This document shows, piece after piece, positions 1-9,261 of a stretch of DNA of 44,852 nt; position 1 is the first letter of the stretch, and the number at the start of each line of letters is the position of its first letter. Source of the stretch: Gammaproteobacteria bacterium (GTDB lineage: Bacteria > Pseudomonadota > Gammaproteobacteria > Pseudomonadales > IMCC2047); the NCBI GenBank assembly GCA_021773395.1, contig JAJFKB010000026.1, positions 1 through 44,852 of the forward strand, in the 5' to 3' direction. The notes under the pieces are model-generated. The model had not been told where the DNA came from. It did no database searches and was given only the letters and a program-made list of their open reading frames with translations. The translations under genes were made by a program, and so were the position numbers.

Positions 1-120
1 CACCAAACTCTCTTCAACAAGTACCCACACGTATTGCTTCTATCTTCCAAATTCTTAAAGAACAGTCGCCGGTTAGATCACTTTAACCCGCCAGGGAAAC
101 GCTTCGTCTCCCTCAAGAGA
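1..120 (-). other. rRNA operon 5' leader
   Basis: Read on the minus strand, this stretch follows a strong promoter and carries a boxA-like antitermination site, then a boxC-like CGTGTGGGTACTTG about 20-30 bases further on. That order (promoter, boxA, boxC) is the one found in gammaproteobacterial 16S leaders. The 16S gene itself must lie to the left of the window; I see no mature 16S start (the usual GAAGAGTTTGATC is absent). A 16S gene just downstream of tyrS on the same strand matches the arrangement I recall in Pseudomonas. Confidence 0.75.
50..64 (-). promoter_or_regulatory. rrn boxA antitermination site
   Basis: On the minus strand this reads TGTTCTTTAAGAATT, close to the enterobacterial rrn boxA (TGCTCTTTAACAATT). 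In rRNA leaders this RNA element loads NusB/NusE and the antitermination complex. A boxC-like GTGTGGG follows, which supports the assignment. Confidence 0.75.
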
Positions 121-126
121 GCGCGC

Positions 127-154
127 ATTATACACGCCACCATGGACAGCACAA
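127..154 (-). promoter_or_regulatory. rRNA operon P1-type promoter
   Basis: On the minus strand there is TTGTGC (149-154), a 16-base spacer and a perfect TATAAT (127-132), followed at once by the GC-only discriminator GCGCGC. An AT-rich tract resembling an UP element lies upstream (about 155-200). A perfect -10, a GC-rich discriminator and an UP-like element are typical of stringently controlled rRNA promoters. Transcription would start near 120. Confidence 0.75.
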
Positions 155-273
155 GACCTAATATGAAAGTTTTATAAAAATAATCCTGACCGCTAAATTT
201 TCCACCCTAAGACATAAAGGCGAACTGTAAATAATAATACCAACCCGGCCCTACAAAAACCTTAAATAGGCTA

Positions 274-1473
274 TCAGCGCAGGGAAACGCGAGCAATCTT
301 CTTTTTACCGGCCTGAATAATCCGACTTTCTCCCGCAGCCAGCATAAAGGACGAATCTTTTTGTTCACCATCGACAAAAACTGCGCCTCGCTTCAATACA
401 TCTCTTGCAGCATTACTGTTTTGCACTAAATTCGCCATACGCAAAACCGCTGCGATTGGAATTTCCCGCTGCCCGTCGGCGCTTATTTCAACGTCTGGTA
501 CATCTTCAGGAATCTCACCAGCCTGCAATTGGTTGCCAGCCCCTTTATGCGCAGTTTGTGCCGCTTCCGCTCCATGAAAACGCTCTACCATCTCTTCGGC
601 AAAGCGTTTTTTTATTTCCTGGGGATTCAAACCAGCTTCCACTTCGCTTTTAAATTGCTCAATTTCACTAATGGGGCGAAAACTCAATAACTCGAAGTAT
701 CGCCACAACAGCTCATCAGGAACCGCCAATACCTTTCGATACATTTCTCCAGGCAAATCATCCACACCGATATAATTTCCTAGAGATTTTGACATCTTCT
801 GCACACCATCCAGCCCTTCCAGCAAAGGCATGGTTAGTACTATCTGAGGCTCCTGACCGAAGTGCCGCTGCAACTCTCGGCCCACCAATAAATTAAACTT
901 CTGATCCGTCCCACCCAGCTCGACATCCGCCTCCAGCGCCACCGAGTCGTAGCCTTGAACAAGCGGATAGAGAAACTCGTGAATCCTGATAGACTGGCCG
1001 TTTTTGTAACGTTTACTGAAATCATCCCGCTCCAGCATGCGCGCCACCGTTTGTTGTGCTGCCAGATTAATCATATCAACGGAACTCATTTTGTTCATCC
1101 ACCTGGAATTAAAGTCAACGGTAGTGAGATCAGGATCCAGGATTTTGAACACCTGCTCCTTATAAGTCGTCGCGTTTTCCTCTATTTGTTCAACGCTGAG
1201 CGGTTTACGGGTTATATTCTTCCCCGTGGGATCACCTATCATGCCGGTAAAGTCACCAATCAGGAATATCACTTCATGCCCGAGATCCTGAAACTGTTTG
1301 AGTTTGTTAATGAGTACCGTATGCCCCAGATGCAAATCAGGTGCAGTGGGATCAAAGCCGGCCTTAACCCGCAATTTTTTCCCACTTTCAAGGCGCTTCA
1401 CTAACTCATCTTCAAGTAATATCTCTTCTGCACCACGTTTAATAATTGCTAACGCATCAGCGACTGACGTCAT
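274..1473 (-). CDS. tyrS: Tyrosyl-tRNA synthetase
   Basis: Class I aminoacyl-tRNA synthetase that charges tRNA-Tyr with tyrosine in the cytoplasm. The 399-residue protein has the HIGH-type motif HLGH (48-51), the tyrosine-pocket region [18 protein letters not shown] (about 174-191), the KMSKS loop (226-230) and a C-terminal S4-type RNA-binding domain (about 335-399). The length fits the bacterial TyrRS branch with an intact KMSKS. It starts with ATG and is divergent from the M23 peptidase gene; an extended -10 promoter lies about 80 bases upstream. The rRNA operon follows on the same strand. Nothing appears broken. Confidence 0.97.
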   Translation of the reverse strand: MTSVADALAIIKRGAEEILLEDELVKRLESGKKLRVKAGFDPTAPDLHLGHTVLINKLKQFQDLGHEVIFLIGDFTGMIGDPTGKNITRKPLSVEQIEENATTYKEQVFKILDPDLTTVDFNSRWMNKMSSVDMINLAAQQTVARMLERDDFSKRYKNGQSIRIHEFLYPLVQGYDSVALEADVELGGTDQKFNLLVGRELQRHFGQEPQIVLTMPLLEGLDGVQKMSKSLGNYIGVDDLPGEMYRKVLAVPDELLWRYFELLSFRPISEIEQFKSEVEAGLNPQEIKKRFAEEMVERFHGAEAAQTAHKGAGNQLQAGEIPEDVPDVEISADGQREIPIAAVLRMANLVQNSNAARDVLKRGAVFVDGEQKDSSFMLAAGESRIIQAGKKKIARVSLR

Positions 1474-1551
1474 AATAAAAATGCCTACCCATATCCGTTA
1501 AAATAACACAACAATCATCGCGGCCAACTCGTCGACCGCAGCAAGCGGCCG

Positions 1552-1560
1552 ATTATAGCA
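1552..1560 (-). promoter_or_regulatory. tyrS promoter -10 (extended)
   Basis: On the minus strand this reads TGCTATAAT, a perfect -10 preceded by the TG of an extended -10. It lies about 80 bases upstream of the tyrS ATG. No good -35 is visible, which the extended -10 may offset. The untranslated region between contains a GC-rich inverted repeat (CGGCC...GGCCG). Confidence 0.6.
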
Positions 1561-1609
1561 CCCCGTTTATCGACACCCTACGTTGAAGCCTGCTTTAATC
1601 AAAAAAAAT

Positions 1610-1618
1610 TGCTATAAT
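1610..1618 (+). promoter_or_regulatory. M23 peptidase gene promoter -10 (extended)
   Basis: TGCTATAAT on the plus strand, again an extended -10 with a perfect hexamer (1613-1618). It is back to back with the tyrS promoter, with about 50 bases between them. It would drive the M23 peptidase gene and probably anmK. The -35 is weak. Confidence 0.55.
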
Positions 1619-1707
1619 CCAGCCGATTTGGTCCATACTTAAGAAATGGCCGAGCGGTACTAAAAGAGAGACACTGGATAAATTATTCCATAAAGAACTC
1701 AGACTAA

Positions 1708-3054
1708 ATGCAATTTTTAAAAAGAATGATCACACTCTACCCTAGAAACCATATCATCATTGCCAGCACTTTTGCTTGCCTAATAGGCTTGGTATTGCTG
1801 GTCGCGCCGTCGGAGGAAGTTTCCGCGAAACGGGATTCGCTACCACTGCAGTTAGCCCTTCCTGAGCAGGCTGACTCTATCAGCACAGCGCCAGAAGCCC
1901 CTACTGCAAAAGTCGCTAAAGAAAACGAAACAGATAAATCTTTTGATTTAACCGACTGGAAAACCGTTGAAGTAAAACCCGGCGACAACCTGACCACCCT
2001 ATTCAAACGGGCGGGCCTAACTGCACGTGATGTTCACGAAATTTCCAGCGCGGGAATGCGTCTTGATAAGCAGGACAGCCTTAAAAAGCTTTTTCCAGGC
2101 GAGAAAATTGCCTTTTTGATCGAAAATGACCAGCTTAGCAAACTCAGACGGGTGAAAAATCCGCTGGAAAGTATAGAGTTCGTGCGCAGCGAATCTGGCT
2201 ACAAATTCACCAAACTAACAAGAGCGCCAGAAATCCATACCCGGTTTGTATCTGCAACTCTGGAAAGCTCTCTGTTCCTCGCTGGCCAGAAAGCAGGCTT
2301 GTCTCAAAAACTGATCATGGAGCTTGCCAATGTGTTCGGCGGGGTTATCGATTTTATCTACGACCCAAGGAAAGGGGATAGCTTCAACATATTATTTGAA
2401 GAAAAGTTTCTCGACGGTAAAAAAATCGGCACCGGAGAAATACTCTCAGCGCAGTTTGTGAATCGAGGCAGCACACATACGGCGATTCGCTATGTAGATA
2501 GTCATGGTGATGTCGGCCATTATTCCCGAGAAGGTGTAAGTATGCGTAAAGCCTTCCTCAGGGCGCCGCTTGATTTTACGCGAATCAGTTCCGGCTTTAA
2601 CCCGCGACGCAAACACCCTATTCACAAGAAGATCAGAGCTCACCGGGGTATCGACTACGCAGCCCCAAGAGGCACCCCCGTATTTGCAGCAGGTGATGGC
2701 CGCATTGTCGCTTCCGGCTACTCAAAGGCCAACGGTAAATTTGTATTCATTAATCACGGGGAGCAATACACCACAAAGTATCTGCACCTTCATATGCGTG
2801 CAGTTAAAAAAGGCCAGCGGGTCAAACAGGGACAAATCATTGGTCAAGTGGGCTCAACCGGCTACGCTACCGGGCCGCACCTGCATTATGAATTTCTGGT
2901 TAATGGGGTTCACCGCAATCCGCGAACCATACTCGACAAGCTGCCAAAAGCAAAATCGATTCCTCATGATGAAAAGCAACGCTTTACCGAGCATGCCGAG
3001 CTGATGCTCGCCAAGGTGGAAGCTCACCAGCACATCCTCGCTTTCAACGAGTAG
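1708..3054 (+). CDS. Peptidoglycan DD-metalloendopeptidase, M23 family (MepM-like)
   Basis: Predicted zinc endopeptidase that cleaves peptidoglycan cross-links in the periplasm, anchored to the inner membrane. The 448-residue protein has an N-terminal membrane segment (about 17-33), an OapA/LysM-like region beginning with VEVKPGDNLTTLFKRAG (about 88-104), a linker domain, and a C-terminal LytM/peptidase M23 domain (about 290-410). The zinc site is complete: HRGID (His312, Asp316), HLH (360-362) and GPHLHYE (His391, His393), so it should be catalytic rather than an EnvC/NlpD-type activator. anmK begins four bases after its stop, which couples wall cutting with muropeptide recycling. The same pair next to tyrS occurs in Pseudomonas, as I recall. 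Confidence 0.92.
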   Translation: MQFLKRMITLYPRNHIIIASTFACLIGLVLLVAPSEEVSAKRDSLPLQLALPEQADSISTAPEAPTAKVAKENETDKSFDLTDWKTVEVKPGDNLTTLFKRAGLTARDVHEISSAGMRLDKQDSLKKLFPGEKIAFLIENDQLSKLRRVKNPLESIEFVRSESGYKFTKLTRAPEIHTRFVSATLESSLFLAGQKAGLSQKLIMELANVFGGVIDFIYDPRKGDSFNILFEEKFLDGKKIGTGEILSAQFVNRGSTHTAIRYVDSHGDVGHYSREGVSMRKAFLRAPLDFTRISSGFNPRRKHPIHKKIRAHRGIDYAAPRGTPVFAAGDGRIVASGYSKANGKFVFINHGEQYTTKYLHLHMRAVKKGQRVKQGQIIGQVGSTGYATGPHLHYEFLVNGVHRNPRTILDKLPKAKSIPHDEKQRFTEHAELMLAKVEAHQHILAFNE

Positions 3055-3058
3055 TTTG

Positions 3059-4180
3059 ATGAGCAGAAATGAGCCGTACTATTTTATCGGCTTAATGTCA
3101 GGCACCAGCCTGGATGCGGTTGACGCCGTACTCGTTGATTTCTCGGAAACAGCACCAAAACTGATCGAACAGATCCAAAACCCGCTTCCTGAAGATTTGC
3201 GAAACAATATTCTAGCCCTTTGCGAACCGGGCCCTAATGAAATCCAGCGCACCGGAAAACTCGACAGCAGGCTGGGGGACCTCCTAGCAGAGAGCGCCAT
3301 TCAGCTTCTCAATAAAGCACAGATTGAAAATCGCGAGGTTGTCGCTATTGGTAGCCACGGCCAGACCATCCGCCACTGCCCCGAGGAAAACCCTCCCTTT
3401 ACACTGCAAATTGGTGATCCTAATGTAATTTCGCAACGAACACGGATCACTACTATTGCAGACTTTCGACGAAGAGACGTTGCCGCTGGAGGTCAGGGGG
3501 CTCCCTTCGCTCCGGCATTTCATCAGGCTTTTTTTAGCACCGCAAAGGATAGAATCATTCTCAATATCGGCGGCATCGCCAATTTAACCTATTTACCCGG
3601 CACCCCCTCCGTACCAATACTTGGCTTTGATACTGGCCCTGGCAACGTATTAATTGACGCCTGGTGCCAATTCCAGAGCCACGGCTCCTACGATGCCGGT
3701 GGCGCATGGGCTGCAACGGGCACAGTCATAGAGCCATTACTGGATCAGCTACTCACCGAACCCTACTTTCAGCTCCCTCACCCAAAGAGCACCGGGCGCG
3801 AACTATTTAATCTTGAATGGCTTCAACAGCACCTGAGATCCTTTGACGCGAACTATCGCGCTAACGATGTATGTACGACGCTGGTGGAACTGACCGCTAT
3901 CACAATCTACCAGTCCATCACGTTAAACTTCTCTGACTGCAAAGAGCTGTTTATCTGCGGTGGCGGCGCGCACAACCAATTCCTGCTGAGACGAATTGCC
4001 TCACACCTTCCAGATTTCAAGGTTAACACCACCCAGGCACTAGGTATCGATCCCGATTGGGTAGAAGCCATAGGCTTTGCTTGGCTGGCAAAACAAACTT
4101 TGGAGAGAATACCGGTTAAGCTGGCTTCGGTAACCGGAGCTTCACAGGACTGCGTGCTGGGCGGTATATATTACGCTTAA
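3059..4180 (+). CDS. anmK: Anhydro-N-acetylmuramic acid kinase
   Basis: Phosphorylates and hydrolyses 1,6-anhydro-N-acetylmuramic acid to MurNAc-6-phosphate in cytoplasmic cell-wall recycling. Family features are the N-terminal GLMSGTSLDAVDAVLV segment, the ATPase-like GQTIRH region, NIGGIANLTYLPG and DTGPGNVLIDAW in the middle, and CGGGAHN near the C-terminus. The length of 373 residues is usual. I chose the ATG at 3059; a TTG immediately before it at 3056 is also in frame. There is no clear Shine-Dalgarno sequence, and the start lies four bases after the peptidase stop, which suggests translational coupling. Confidence 0.96.
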   Translation: MSRNEPYYFIGLMSGTSLDAVDAVLVDFSETAPKLIEQIQNPLPEDLRNNILALCEPGPNEIQRTGKLDSRLGDLLAESAIQLLNKAQIENREVVAIGSHGQTIRHCPEENPPFTLQIGDPNVISQRTRITTIADFRRRDVAAGGQGAPFAPAFHQAFFSTAKDRIILNIGGIANLTYLPGTPSVPILGFDTGPGNVLIDAWCQFQSHGSYDAGGAWAATGTVIEPLLDQLLTEPYFQLPHPKSTGRELFNLEWLQQHLRSFDANYRANDVCTTLVELTAITIYQSITLNFSDCKELFICGGGAHNQFLLRRIASHLPDFKVNTTQALGIDPDWVEAIGFAWLAKQTLERIPVKLASVTGASQDCVLGGIYYA

Positions 4181-4202
4181 CCGGACAGTTAATTAGTCTC
4201 CC

Positions 4203-4676
4203 CTAAAAATACTGGTAACCCTTGTTGAGCAAACGCTGCTCTTCAGCAGGACCATAGGGAACGGTATCGATAAAGGCGGGCAAGTCACCGGACTTGATAC
4301 CATCACGCTCCATCTGTACTTCACAAACGCGTACATCAATTACCTTAAAAGCCTCAAGCCGGGCGGCCAACTCGACAATATGCTTGTACATAGAATAGTT
4401 TTTCCGTGCAAAAACCTGCAATTCCGGGCCATGTAGTATCACGGTAATCGGATCAAAATCCGGGAATTTATCACCACCGGCCACTAATATTTCTGCTTTT
4501 TCAAAAACGGCTTTAAGTTCCTCCGGCGTATGCAGGTGTATTCGGGCAATATAACCTGTCACCGATTCTTCAGGGATAGCATTCTTTAATGGTGTATTTT
4601 GATCCGACTCGGCAAGCACGCAGGACGCGAAAGCTAAAAGACAGCAGACTGAAAAATAACCTAGTAGGTTTTTCAT
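4203..4676 (-). CDS. DsrE/DsrF-like periplasmic protein
   Basis: Exported 157-residue protein of the DsrE/DsrF-like fold. It has a hydrophobic signal peptide (about 1-23, ending CVLAES; a weak lipobox FASC is also possible). The later region has ITVILHGPELQVFARKNY (about 78-95) and VRVCEVQMERDGI with Cys118, the place of the conserved cysteine in DsrE-like proteins. Homologues take part in sulfur trafficking, but the substrate here is unknown. ATG 4676 is preferred because it gives a clean signal peptide; an in-frame TTG two codons upstream would add Met-Ala. It is convergent with anmK and lies downstream of erpA on the same strand. Confidence 0.7.
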   Translation of the reverse strand: MKNLLGYFSVCCLLAFASCVLAESDQNTPLKNAIPEESVTGYIARIHLHTPEELKAVFEKAEILVAGGDKFPDFDPITVILHGPELQVFARKNYSMYKHIVELAARLEAFKVIDVRVCEVQMERDGIKSGDLPAFIDTVPYGPAEEQRLLNKGYQYF

Positions 4677-4759
4677 AGCCAAGATTCACTAAATCAACTT
4701 TAAAAAGCCAACTCGCTGCCCGGCAAAACGCAAACGAAAGCCGTTAGCTTCCTTCAGTT

Positions 4760-5107
4760 TTATATGGAAAAAGAGGAACCACAGCCACAGGTGGTTTTGG
4801 CTGCCGGGTTACGCACCACAAACCGAGATCCGTCCAGACCTTCTTCATAATCGACTTCAGCGCCGACCAGGTACTGGTAACTCATCGGATCCACAACCAT
4901 CGTGACACCTTCTTTATCAATTTTTGAATCGTCTTCGGCGACATCATCATCAAAGGTAAATCCATATTGAAAACCTGAGCAACCACCACCGGTCACAAAG
5001 ACGCGCAACATCAAATTCTCGTTACCTTCCTGCTCGATCAGTGATTTCACCTTAAGGGCAGCAGAATCGCAAAAAACTATAGGTGTCTGAACAGCTACTT
5101 CAGACAT
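4760..5107 (-). CDS. erpA: Iron-sulfur cluster insertion protein ErpA
   Basis: A-type iron-sulfur carrier that delivers clusters to apoproteins such as isoprenoid-pathway enzymes. The 115-residue protein has the three family cysteines, one in [11 protein letters not shown] (about 41-51) and two in the C-terminal CGCGSSFSI, plus the signature [12 protein letters not shown]. The length is typical. Its position between the DsrE-like gene and the bactofilin/argC block agrees with Pseudomonas gene order as I recall it. Confidence 0.95.
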   Translation of the reverse strand: MSEVAVQTPIVFCDSAALKVKSLIEQEGNENLMLRVFVTGGGCSGFQYGFTFDDDVAEDDSKIDKEGVTMVVDPMSYQYLVGAEVDYEEGLDGSRFVVRNPAAKTTCGCGSSFSI

Positions 5108-5205
5108 AGGGCGGGTACCTCCAACAAATCATTCTTTATCGCAGAGCCAACCGACTCTACTACAGTCCACCAATATTGCCTTTCCCGAGTATTTTAGTCA
5201 AGTAT

Positions 5206-5649
5206 TTAAGTTGTCTGAGGTTTAGAACGGGTCACTTCCGATTCAACACTTTGACCCTGAGCCACAGTTTTTACATCAGCAGGTTTTGCATCCACCTGGT
5301 GTTCCAGGCTGCCATTGACCTGCGCACCCATCACCATCTCCAGCAAATTGTAGTACACCGTCCCGGTAACGGAAGCATTGGCCGCAAGCTCCGCATGCTC
5401 GCTCGAGTAGACATCGCCCAGCACCTGGCCATTAATAATCACATGAGGGGCCCGAACCTCTCCTTCGATAACGCCATGATCACTAATGCGCACTACGGCA
5501 TTGGTATTATCCTGCGCTATCACGCAGCCTTTTACCTTGCCATCAATGTGCAGGCCGCCCGAGAACTTTATGTCACCCAATATTTCCGTATTACTGGAAA
5601 TCAGCGTGTCATAGTTGTGACGGGAATTCTGTTTTTTACTCCGCAACAT
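5206..5649 (-). CDS. Bactofilin family polymer-forming protein
   Basis: Small cytoskeletal scaffold protein (147 residues). The central part (about 20-115) shows the bactofilin beta-helix pattern: NTEILGDIKFSGGLHIDG, GVIEGEVRAPHVIINGQVLGD and ASVTGTVYYNLLEMVMGAQVNG, with short polar tails at both ends and no membrane segment. Bactofilins polymerise without nucleotide and often organise wall enzymes or polar structures. ATG 5649 is preferred over an in-frame TTG at 5655. The start overlaps the end of the upstream DUF6776 gene by 14 bases, so the two are probably co-translated. Confidence 0.88.
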   Translation of the reverse strand: MLRSKKQNSRHNYDTLISSNTEILGDIKFSGGLHIDGKVKGCVIAQDNTNAVVRISDHGVIEGEVRAPHVIINGQVLGDVYSSEHAELAANASVTGTVYYNLLEMVMGAQVNGSLEHQVDAKPADVKTVAQGQSVESEVTRSKPQTT

Positions 5650-6352
5650 CGGCAACCCTCTCTGGCATTATCCAGTCTATCTTGCTGGATACTGTTTGCA
5701 CTTTTTTACCTTCGGTCTGAGCATGAATTTCGACTTCATGCATCGAATAATCAGCCGGGATTTCAAAATCAATACTGTAGTTTTGGAAATAGCGAAACTT
5801 AAACTTTGAATTTAGCTCCTCTCCCACCAGGTCCGTCAAGGATAGCATTGTTTGCTGCGACTCGCTGGCCCCAAAAAGCCGAACCTCAACATTACCTTCT
5901 ACTACAGATCTCTTTTTACCTACCTGCGCAAGCATCCAACTCAAGCGAACACGATTACCCGGTAGCGATTGCAGCTCAAGATTCCTGATCCGCAACCCTA
6001 TCTTGCCATCTTCAGGCTCCATGATGCTGCGATAAAACGAAACCGCTTTATTCAGCTCGTAAACTTTCTCTTCCAGATTCTTGATGGCCTGACGCGATTC
6101 CTCAAGCGTCAGCCGATCCACCATCTGGTCACGCTCCATTGCCGTAATCTTACCCACTGCTGCCGATAATTGCTGTCGCCCCGCCGGATCCAGAATCTGA
6201 GTTTGACGTTCCTGGTAGCGACCAAAATACACTGCAACGAAAAGCAGCACAACAGCAACCGCAAACCACAGAACCCACACCAATCGACCACGTAACGGGC
6301 GATACGGCTTAAGCACCAACCTGTCCTGCCTGCTGCCCTTTACTTTGGCCAT
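5636..6352 (-). CDS. DUF6776 family membrane protein
   Basis: 238-residue single-pass inner-membrane protein of unknown function. A basic N-terminus (KGSRQDRLVLKPYRPLRGR) precedes one membrane helix (about 24-42), then a coiled-coil stretch (about 60-105) and a beta-rich periplasmic domain. This resembles the DUF6776 proteins encoded beside erpA/argC in pseudomonads. It overlaps the downstream bactofilin gene and lies 24 bases from argC. The pairing suggests an envelope-associated scaffold, but that is inference. Confidence 0.75.
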   Translation of the reverse strand: MAKVKGSRQDRLVLKPYRPLRGRLVWVLWFAVAVVLLFVAVYFGRYQERQTQILDPAGRQQLSAAVGKITAMERDQMVDRLTLEESRQAIKNLEEKVYELNKAVSFYRSIMEPEDGKIGLRIRNLELQSLPGNRVRLSWMLAQVGKKRSVVEGNVEVRLFGASESQQTMLSLTDLVGEELNSKFKFRYFQNYSIDFEIPADYSMHEVEIHAQTEGKKVQTVSSKIDWIMPERVADVAE

Positions 6353-6376
6353 ATACTATCCGTAGCGCCTCTGGAT

Positions 6377-7408
6377 TCAGGGCATAAGTGCAATCGCACC
6401 AATACCCATCTCTTCAGGAAAGCCGAACATAATATTCATATTTTGCAGCGCCTGACCGGCCGCACCTTTTACCAGATTATCGATGACCGAAAGCACCACC
6501 ACCCGATTGCCCTGCTGTGGGCGATGCACCGCAATGCGACAATGATTGCTACCTCTCACACTCCTCGTCTCCGGATGTGATCCCTGCGGCATTACATCAA
6601 CAAACGGCTCATCTGCATAACAGTTTTCGTAGAGCGACTGCAAATCTTCAGGCTCCACATTCAATTCCGCATAGAGTGTCGCATGTATACCCCTGATCAT
6701 CGGGATCAGGTGCGGCACAAAGGTTAGCCCTACCTCCGCCCCCACGATCTGCTTCAGCCCTTGCCTGATCTCCGGCAAATGTCTGTGTCCTGGTACTGCG
6801 TAGGCTTTCAGGCTTTCACTCGCCTCACACAGGAGTGACCCAACACTGGCCTGCCGACCAGCACCACTCACGCCAGATTTGGCGTCTGCAACCAGTGAGT
6901 CACAACTCACCAAACCATTTTGCAACAAAGGCAGGAAACCCAGTTGTACCGCTGTCGGGTAGCAGCCAGGATTGGCAAGGATATTCGCCTCTTTAATGGT
7001 TGCTCTGTTCACTTCAGGCAATCCATAAACCGCCTGCTCCAACAATTCCGGGCAGGCATGCTGTTCGCCATACCACTGAGCCCACTCCTGCGCATCATGC
7101 AAGCGAAAATCTGCTGACAGGTCGATGACCCGAACACCTTTTTCAAGCAACTCTGGCACCTGCTTCATAGCAACCGCATTCGGAGTCGCGAAAAAAACCA
7201 GATCGCATTCAGCCAATGCCTCGGTATCTGGCAGGGAAAACTGCAAATCAACGACATTCCGTAAATTGGGATAGATATCCGCTACTGATTTACCCAGTTC
7301 GGAACGCGAGGTTATCAGGGATAGTTCAACCAGCGGATGACCCGCCAGCAACCTTAATAACTCTACTCCGGTATACCCCGTCCCGCCTACAACTCCAACT
7401 TTAATCAC
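6377..7408 (-). CDS. argC: N-acetyl-gamma-glutamyl-phosphate reductase
   Basis: NADPH-dependent reductase of arginine biosynthesis, converting N-acetylglutamyl phosphate to the semialdehyde. It has the N-terminal dinucleotide-binding GGTGYTG (about 9-14), the catalytic cysteine in NPGCYPTA (Cys149), and GHRHLPEI, which includes the family histidine. The length of 343 residues is usual for the type 1 enzyme. The start is GTG, preceded by GAGGG a few bases upstream. It reads towards the DUF6776-bactofilin-erpA block. Confidence 0.97.
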   Translation of the reverse strand: MIKVGVVGGTGYTGVELLRLLAGHPLVELSLITSRSELGKSVADIYPNLRNVVDLQFSLPDTEALAECDLVFFATPNAVAMKQVPELLEKGVRVIDLSADFRLHDAQEWAQWYGEQHACPELLEQAVYGLPEVNRATIKEANILANPGCYPTAVQLGFLPLLQNGLVSCDSLVADAKSGVSGAGRQASVGSLLCEASESLKAYAVPGHRHLPEIRQGLKQIVGAEVGLTFVPHLIPMIRGIHATLYAELNVEPEDLQSLYENCYADEPFVDVMPQGSHPETRSVRGSNHCRIAVHRPQQGNRVVVLSVIDNLVKGAAGQALQNMNIMFGFPEEMGIGAIALMP

Positions 7409-7460
7409 ATGACCCTCATTCTATATTACTGAGTTAAAACGCTTTTACTAAGCCGACCAG

Positions 7461-7466
7461 TATAAT
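7461..7466 (+). promoter_or_regulatory. Candidate -10 of the CLC gene
   Basis: TATAAT, 35 bases upstream of the ATG of the chloride channel gene, within the 93-base gap that separates it from the divergent argC. No convincing -35 is seen at 16-18 bases. Confidence 0.45.
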
Positions 7467-7501
7467 AAAGTCCGTTCCTAAAGAGAAAGATAATCTGTCT
7501 A

Positions 7502-9250
7502 ATGAAAAATAGAATTTTCAATATGGACCACTTTCGGGACCGCTTGGCACACCTCGATGCGCTGCCACAGTTCGCATTACTCGGGATTATATCCGGGGTA
7601 ATCACTGGAGCTGTCATTATAGTATTCCGGCTAGCCATCGAAATCCCCCTCAAATACTGGCTATCAGAGGACGACCCGGAAAATTTTGAAGCGCTCTCAC
7701 TTTACCTGCGCTTTATCGCCCCCGTTACAGGGGGTTTAGTGGTCGGATTGATCCTATCCTGCCTGAGCGAGGAAAACCGTAAGGTTGGCGTGCCGTTGGT
7801 GCTCGAACGACTCAATTATCATGAAGGGCACCTCAGACTCAGAAATGCCGGCGTACAATTTCTAATGGGAGTAATCAGCTTGGTGAGCGGCCAATCCGCA
7901 GGCCGGGAGGGGCCCGCGATTCATATGGGCGCGGCCTGCAACAGCGCATTGGGGCGGCGATTCCACCTACCGAACAACAGCATCCGTGTGCTGGTCGGCT
8001 GCGGCACCGCAGCGGCAATTTCCGCATCATTTAACACACCCATTGCTGGCGTAATATTTGCCATGGAAGTCGTTATGATGGAGTACACCATCGCAGGGTT
8101 TACACCGGTAATTCTCGCCTCTGTAACCGCGGCAGTAATGAGCAGGCTGGTTTATGGCCATGACGCAGCCTTTGAAGTCCCCGCATTAAGCATTCAATCA
8201 CTTTGGGATATACCCATCACAGTTTTCATGGGCGTCATTCTCGGCTCAGTTGCAGCCTTGTTTGTGAAAACCACTGAATTCTGTACCCGCTTTCAGCATT
8301 ATCATATTCTACCCCGCGCACTGGTCGCCGGTGTCTTTACTGGCTCCATCGCCATTTTTATCCCATCTGTCATGGGCATTGGTTATGATTCAGTCAATCA
8401 GGCCCTGACCGGCAACATCAGCATCGGCATCATTCTCGCCCTGACCTTTGGCAAACTGTTTGCCACCGCCGTACCCATTGGTCTGGGCATGCCCTACAGC
8501 TTAATCGGCCCAACCCTTGTGTTAGGCGCCAGCGCCGGCGCAACGCTTGGACTCACCTGCATCCTGTTTTTTCCGCAGCACACCTCCCCCATCGGCATAT
8601 ACAGCATGCTGGGCATGGGCGCCATGATGGGTGCGGTATTAAATGCGCCGCTAGCCGCACTGATGGCGCTACTGGAACTCACCGGCAACCCGAACATTAT
8701 TCTTCCTGGGATGCTAGTTATCGTCGTTGCTAACCTGACCGCACGAGCAGGTTTTAATCAAAAATCGATATTTACCACGCTGCTGAAGAGTCAGGGCATC
8801 AACCTGAAAGACGCGCCAGTATTGCAAGCACTGAGTAGAACCGGCGTCACCAAGCTGCTCAACAGCAATCTGGTCAGCCAGGAACGAAAACTCAGCTTCG
8901 AGCAAGCAAGATCCTTACTGGAAGCTAAACCGGAATGGATCGTCATCACCGATCAAAGAGAAATACAATCGCTGCTGCCCGCCGCCGATCTCGCACGCTA
9001 CCTGGAAGAACAGTCAGGCCCGGCAGCAGTAAAAAAAGAACAACAAGAGCTGGATCTGTTAACCATACCGGCGAAAAGACGTGAAATAATGCCTATACCG
9101 CGTCGAGCAACTCTCCAGGAAGCACTGGACACTTTACATAAACACAACATCGAGGCACTCTACGTGAAAAAGATTCATGCTCCGATGATCAGCTCCGTGA
9201 TGGGCATTGTCACACGTCGTGATATCGAAAAATTCTATCTACACCAATAA
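7502..9250 (+). CDS. CLC-type chloride channel with C-terminal CBS domains
   Basis: Integral membrane protein of the CLC superfamily (582 residues; about 25-430 is the membrane core with many hydrophobic helices, and about 440-582 is a cytoplasmic CBS pair ending MGIVTRRDIEKFYL). The gating motif GREGP is intact (134-138, Glu136), and FNTPIAGVIFAMEV (177-190) matches the next signature. Two positions are unusual. The GSGIP loop with the chloride-binding serine is replaced by KVGVP (94-98). The residue matching the proton glutamate Glu203 of E. coli ClcA is Val190, as in animal CLC channels. I therefore lean to a channel rather than a proton/chloride antiporter. Confidence 0.9.
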   Translation: MKNRIFNMDHFRDRLAHLDALPQFALLGIISGVITGAVIIVFRLAIEIPLKYWLSEDDPENFEALSLYLRFIAPVTGGLVVGLILSCLSEENRKVGVPLVLERLNYHEGHLRLRNAGVQFLMGVISLVSGQSAGREGPAIHMGAACNSALGRRFHLPNNSIRVLVGCGTAAAISASFNTPIAGVIFAMEVVMMEYTIAGFTPVILASVTAAVMSRLVYGHDAAFEVPALSIQSLWDIPITVFMGVILGSVAALFVKTTEFCTRFQHYHILPRALVAGVFTGSIAIFIPSVMGIGYDSVNQALTGNISIGIILALTFGKLFATAVPIGLGMPYSLIGPTLVLGASAGATLGLTCILFFPQHTSPIGIYSMLGMGAMMGAVLNAPLAALMALLELTGNPNIILPGMLVIVVANLTARAGFNQKSIFTTLLKSQGINLKDAPVLQALSRTGVTKLLNSNLVSQERKLSFEQARSLLEAKPEWIVITDQREIQSLLPAADLARYLEEQSGPAAVKKEQQELDLLTIPAKRREIMPIPRRATLQEALDTLHKHNIEALYVKKIHAPMISSVMGIVTRRDIEKFYLHQ

Positions 9251-9261
9251 CTGGAACCGCT

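Noticed and set aside
1-120. Mature 16S rRNA within the window
   Set aside because: The minus-strand end GAAGAGAGTTTGGTG is only loosely like the 16S 5' end GAAGAGTTTGATC and is too close to boxA.
1645-1665. tRNA-like D-arm text (ATGGCCGAGCGGTAC) upstream of the M23 gene
   Set aside because: It resembles the start of tRNA-Ser/Leu, but no anticodon arm, T-arm or acceptor pairing follows before the gene begins.
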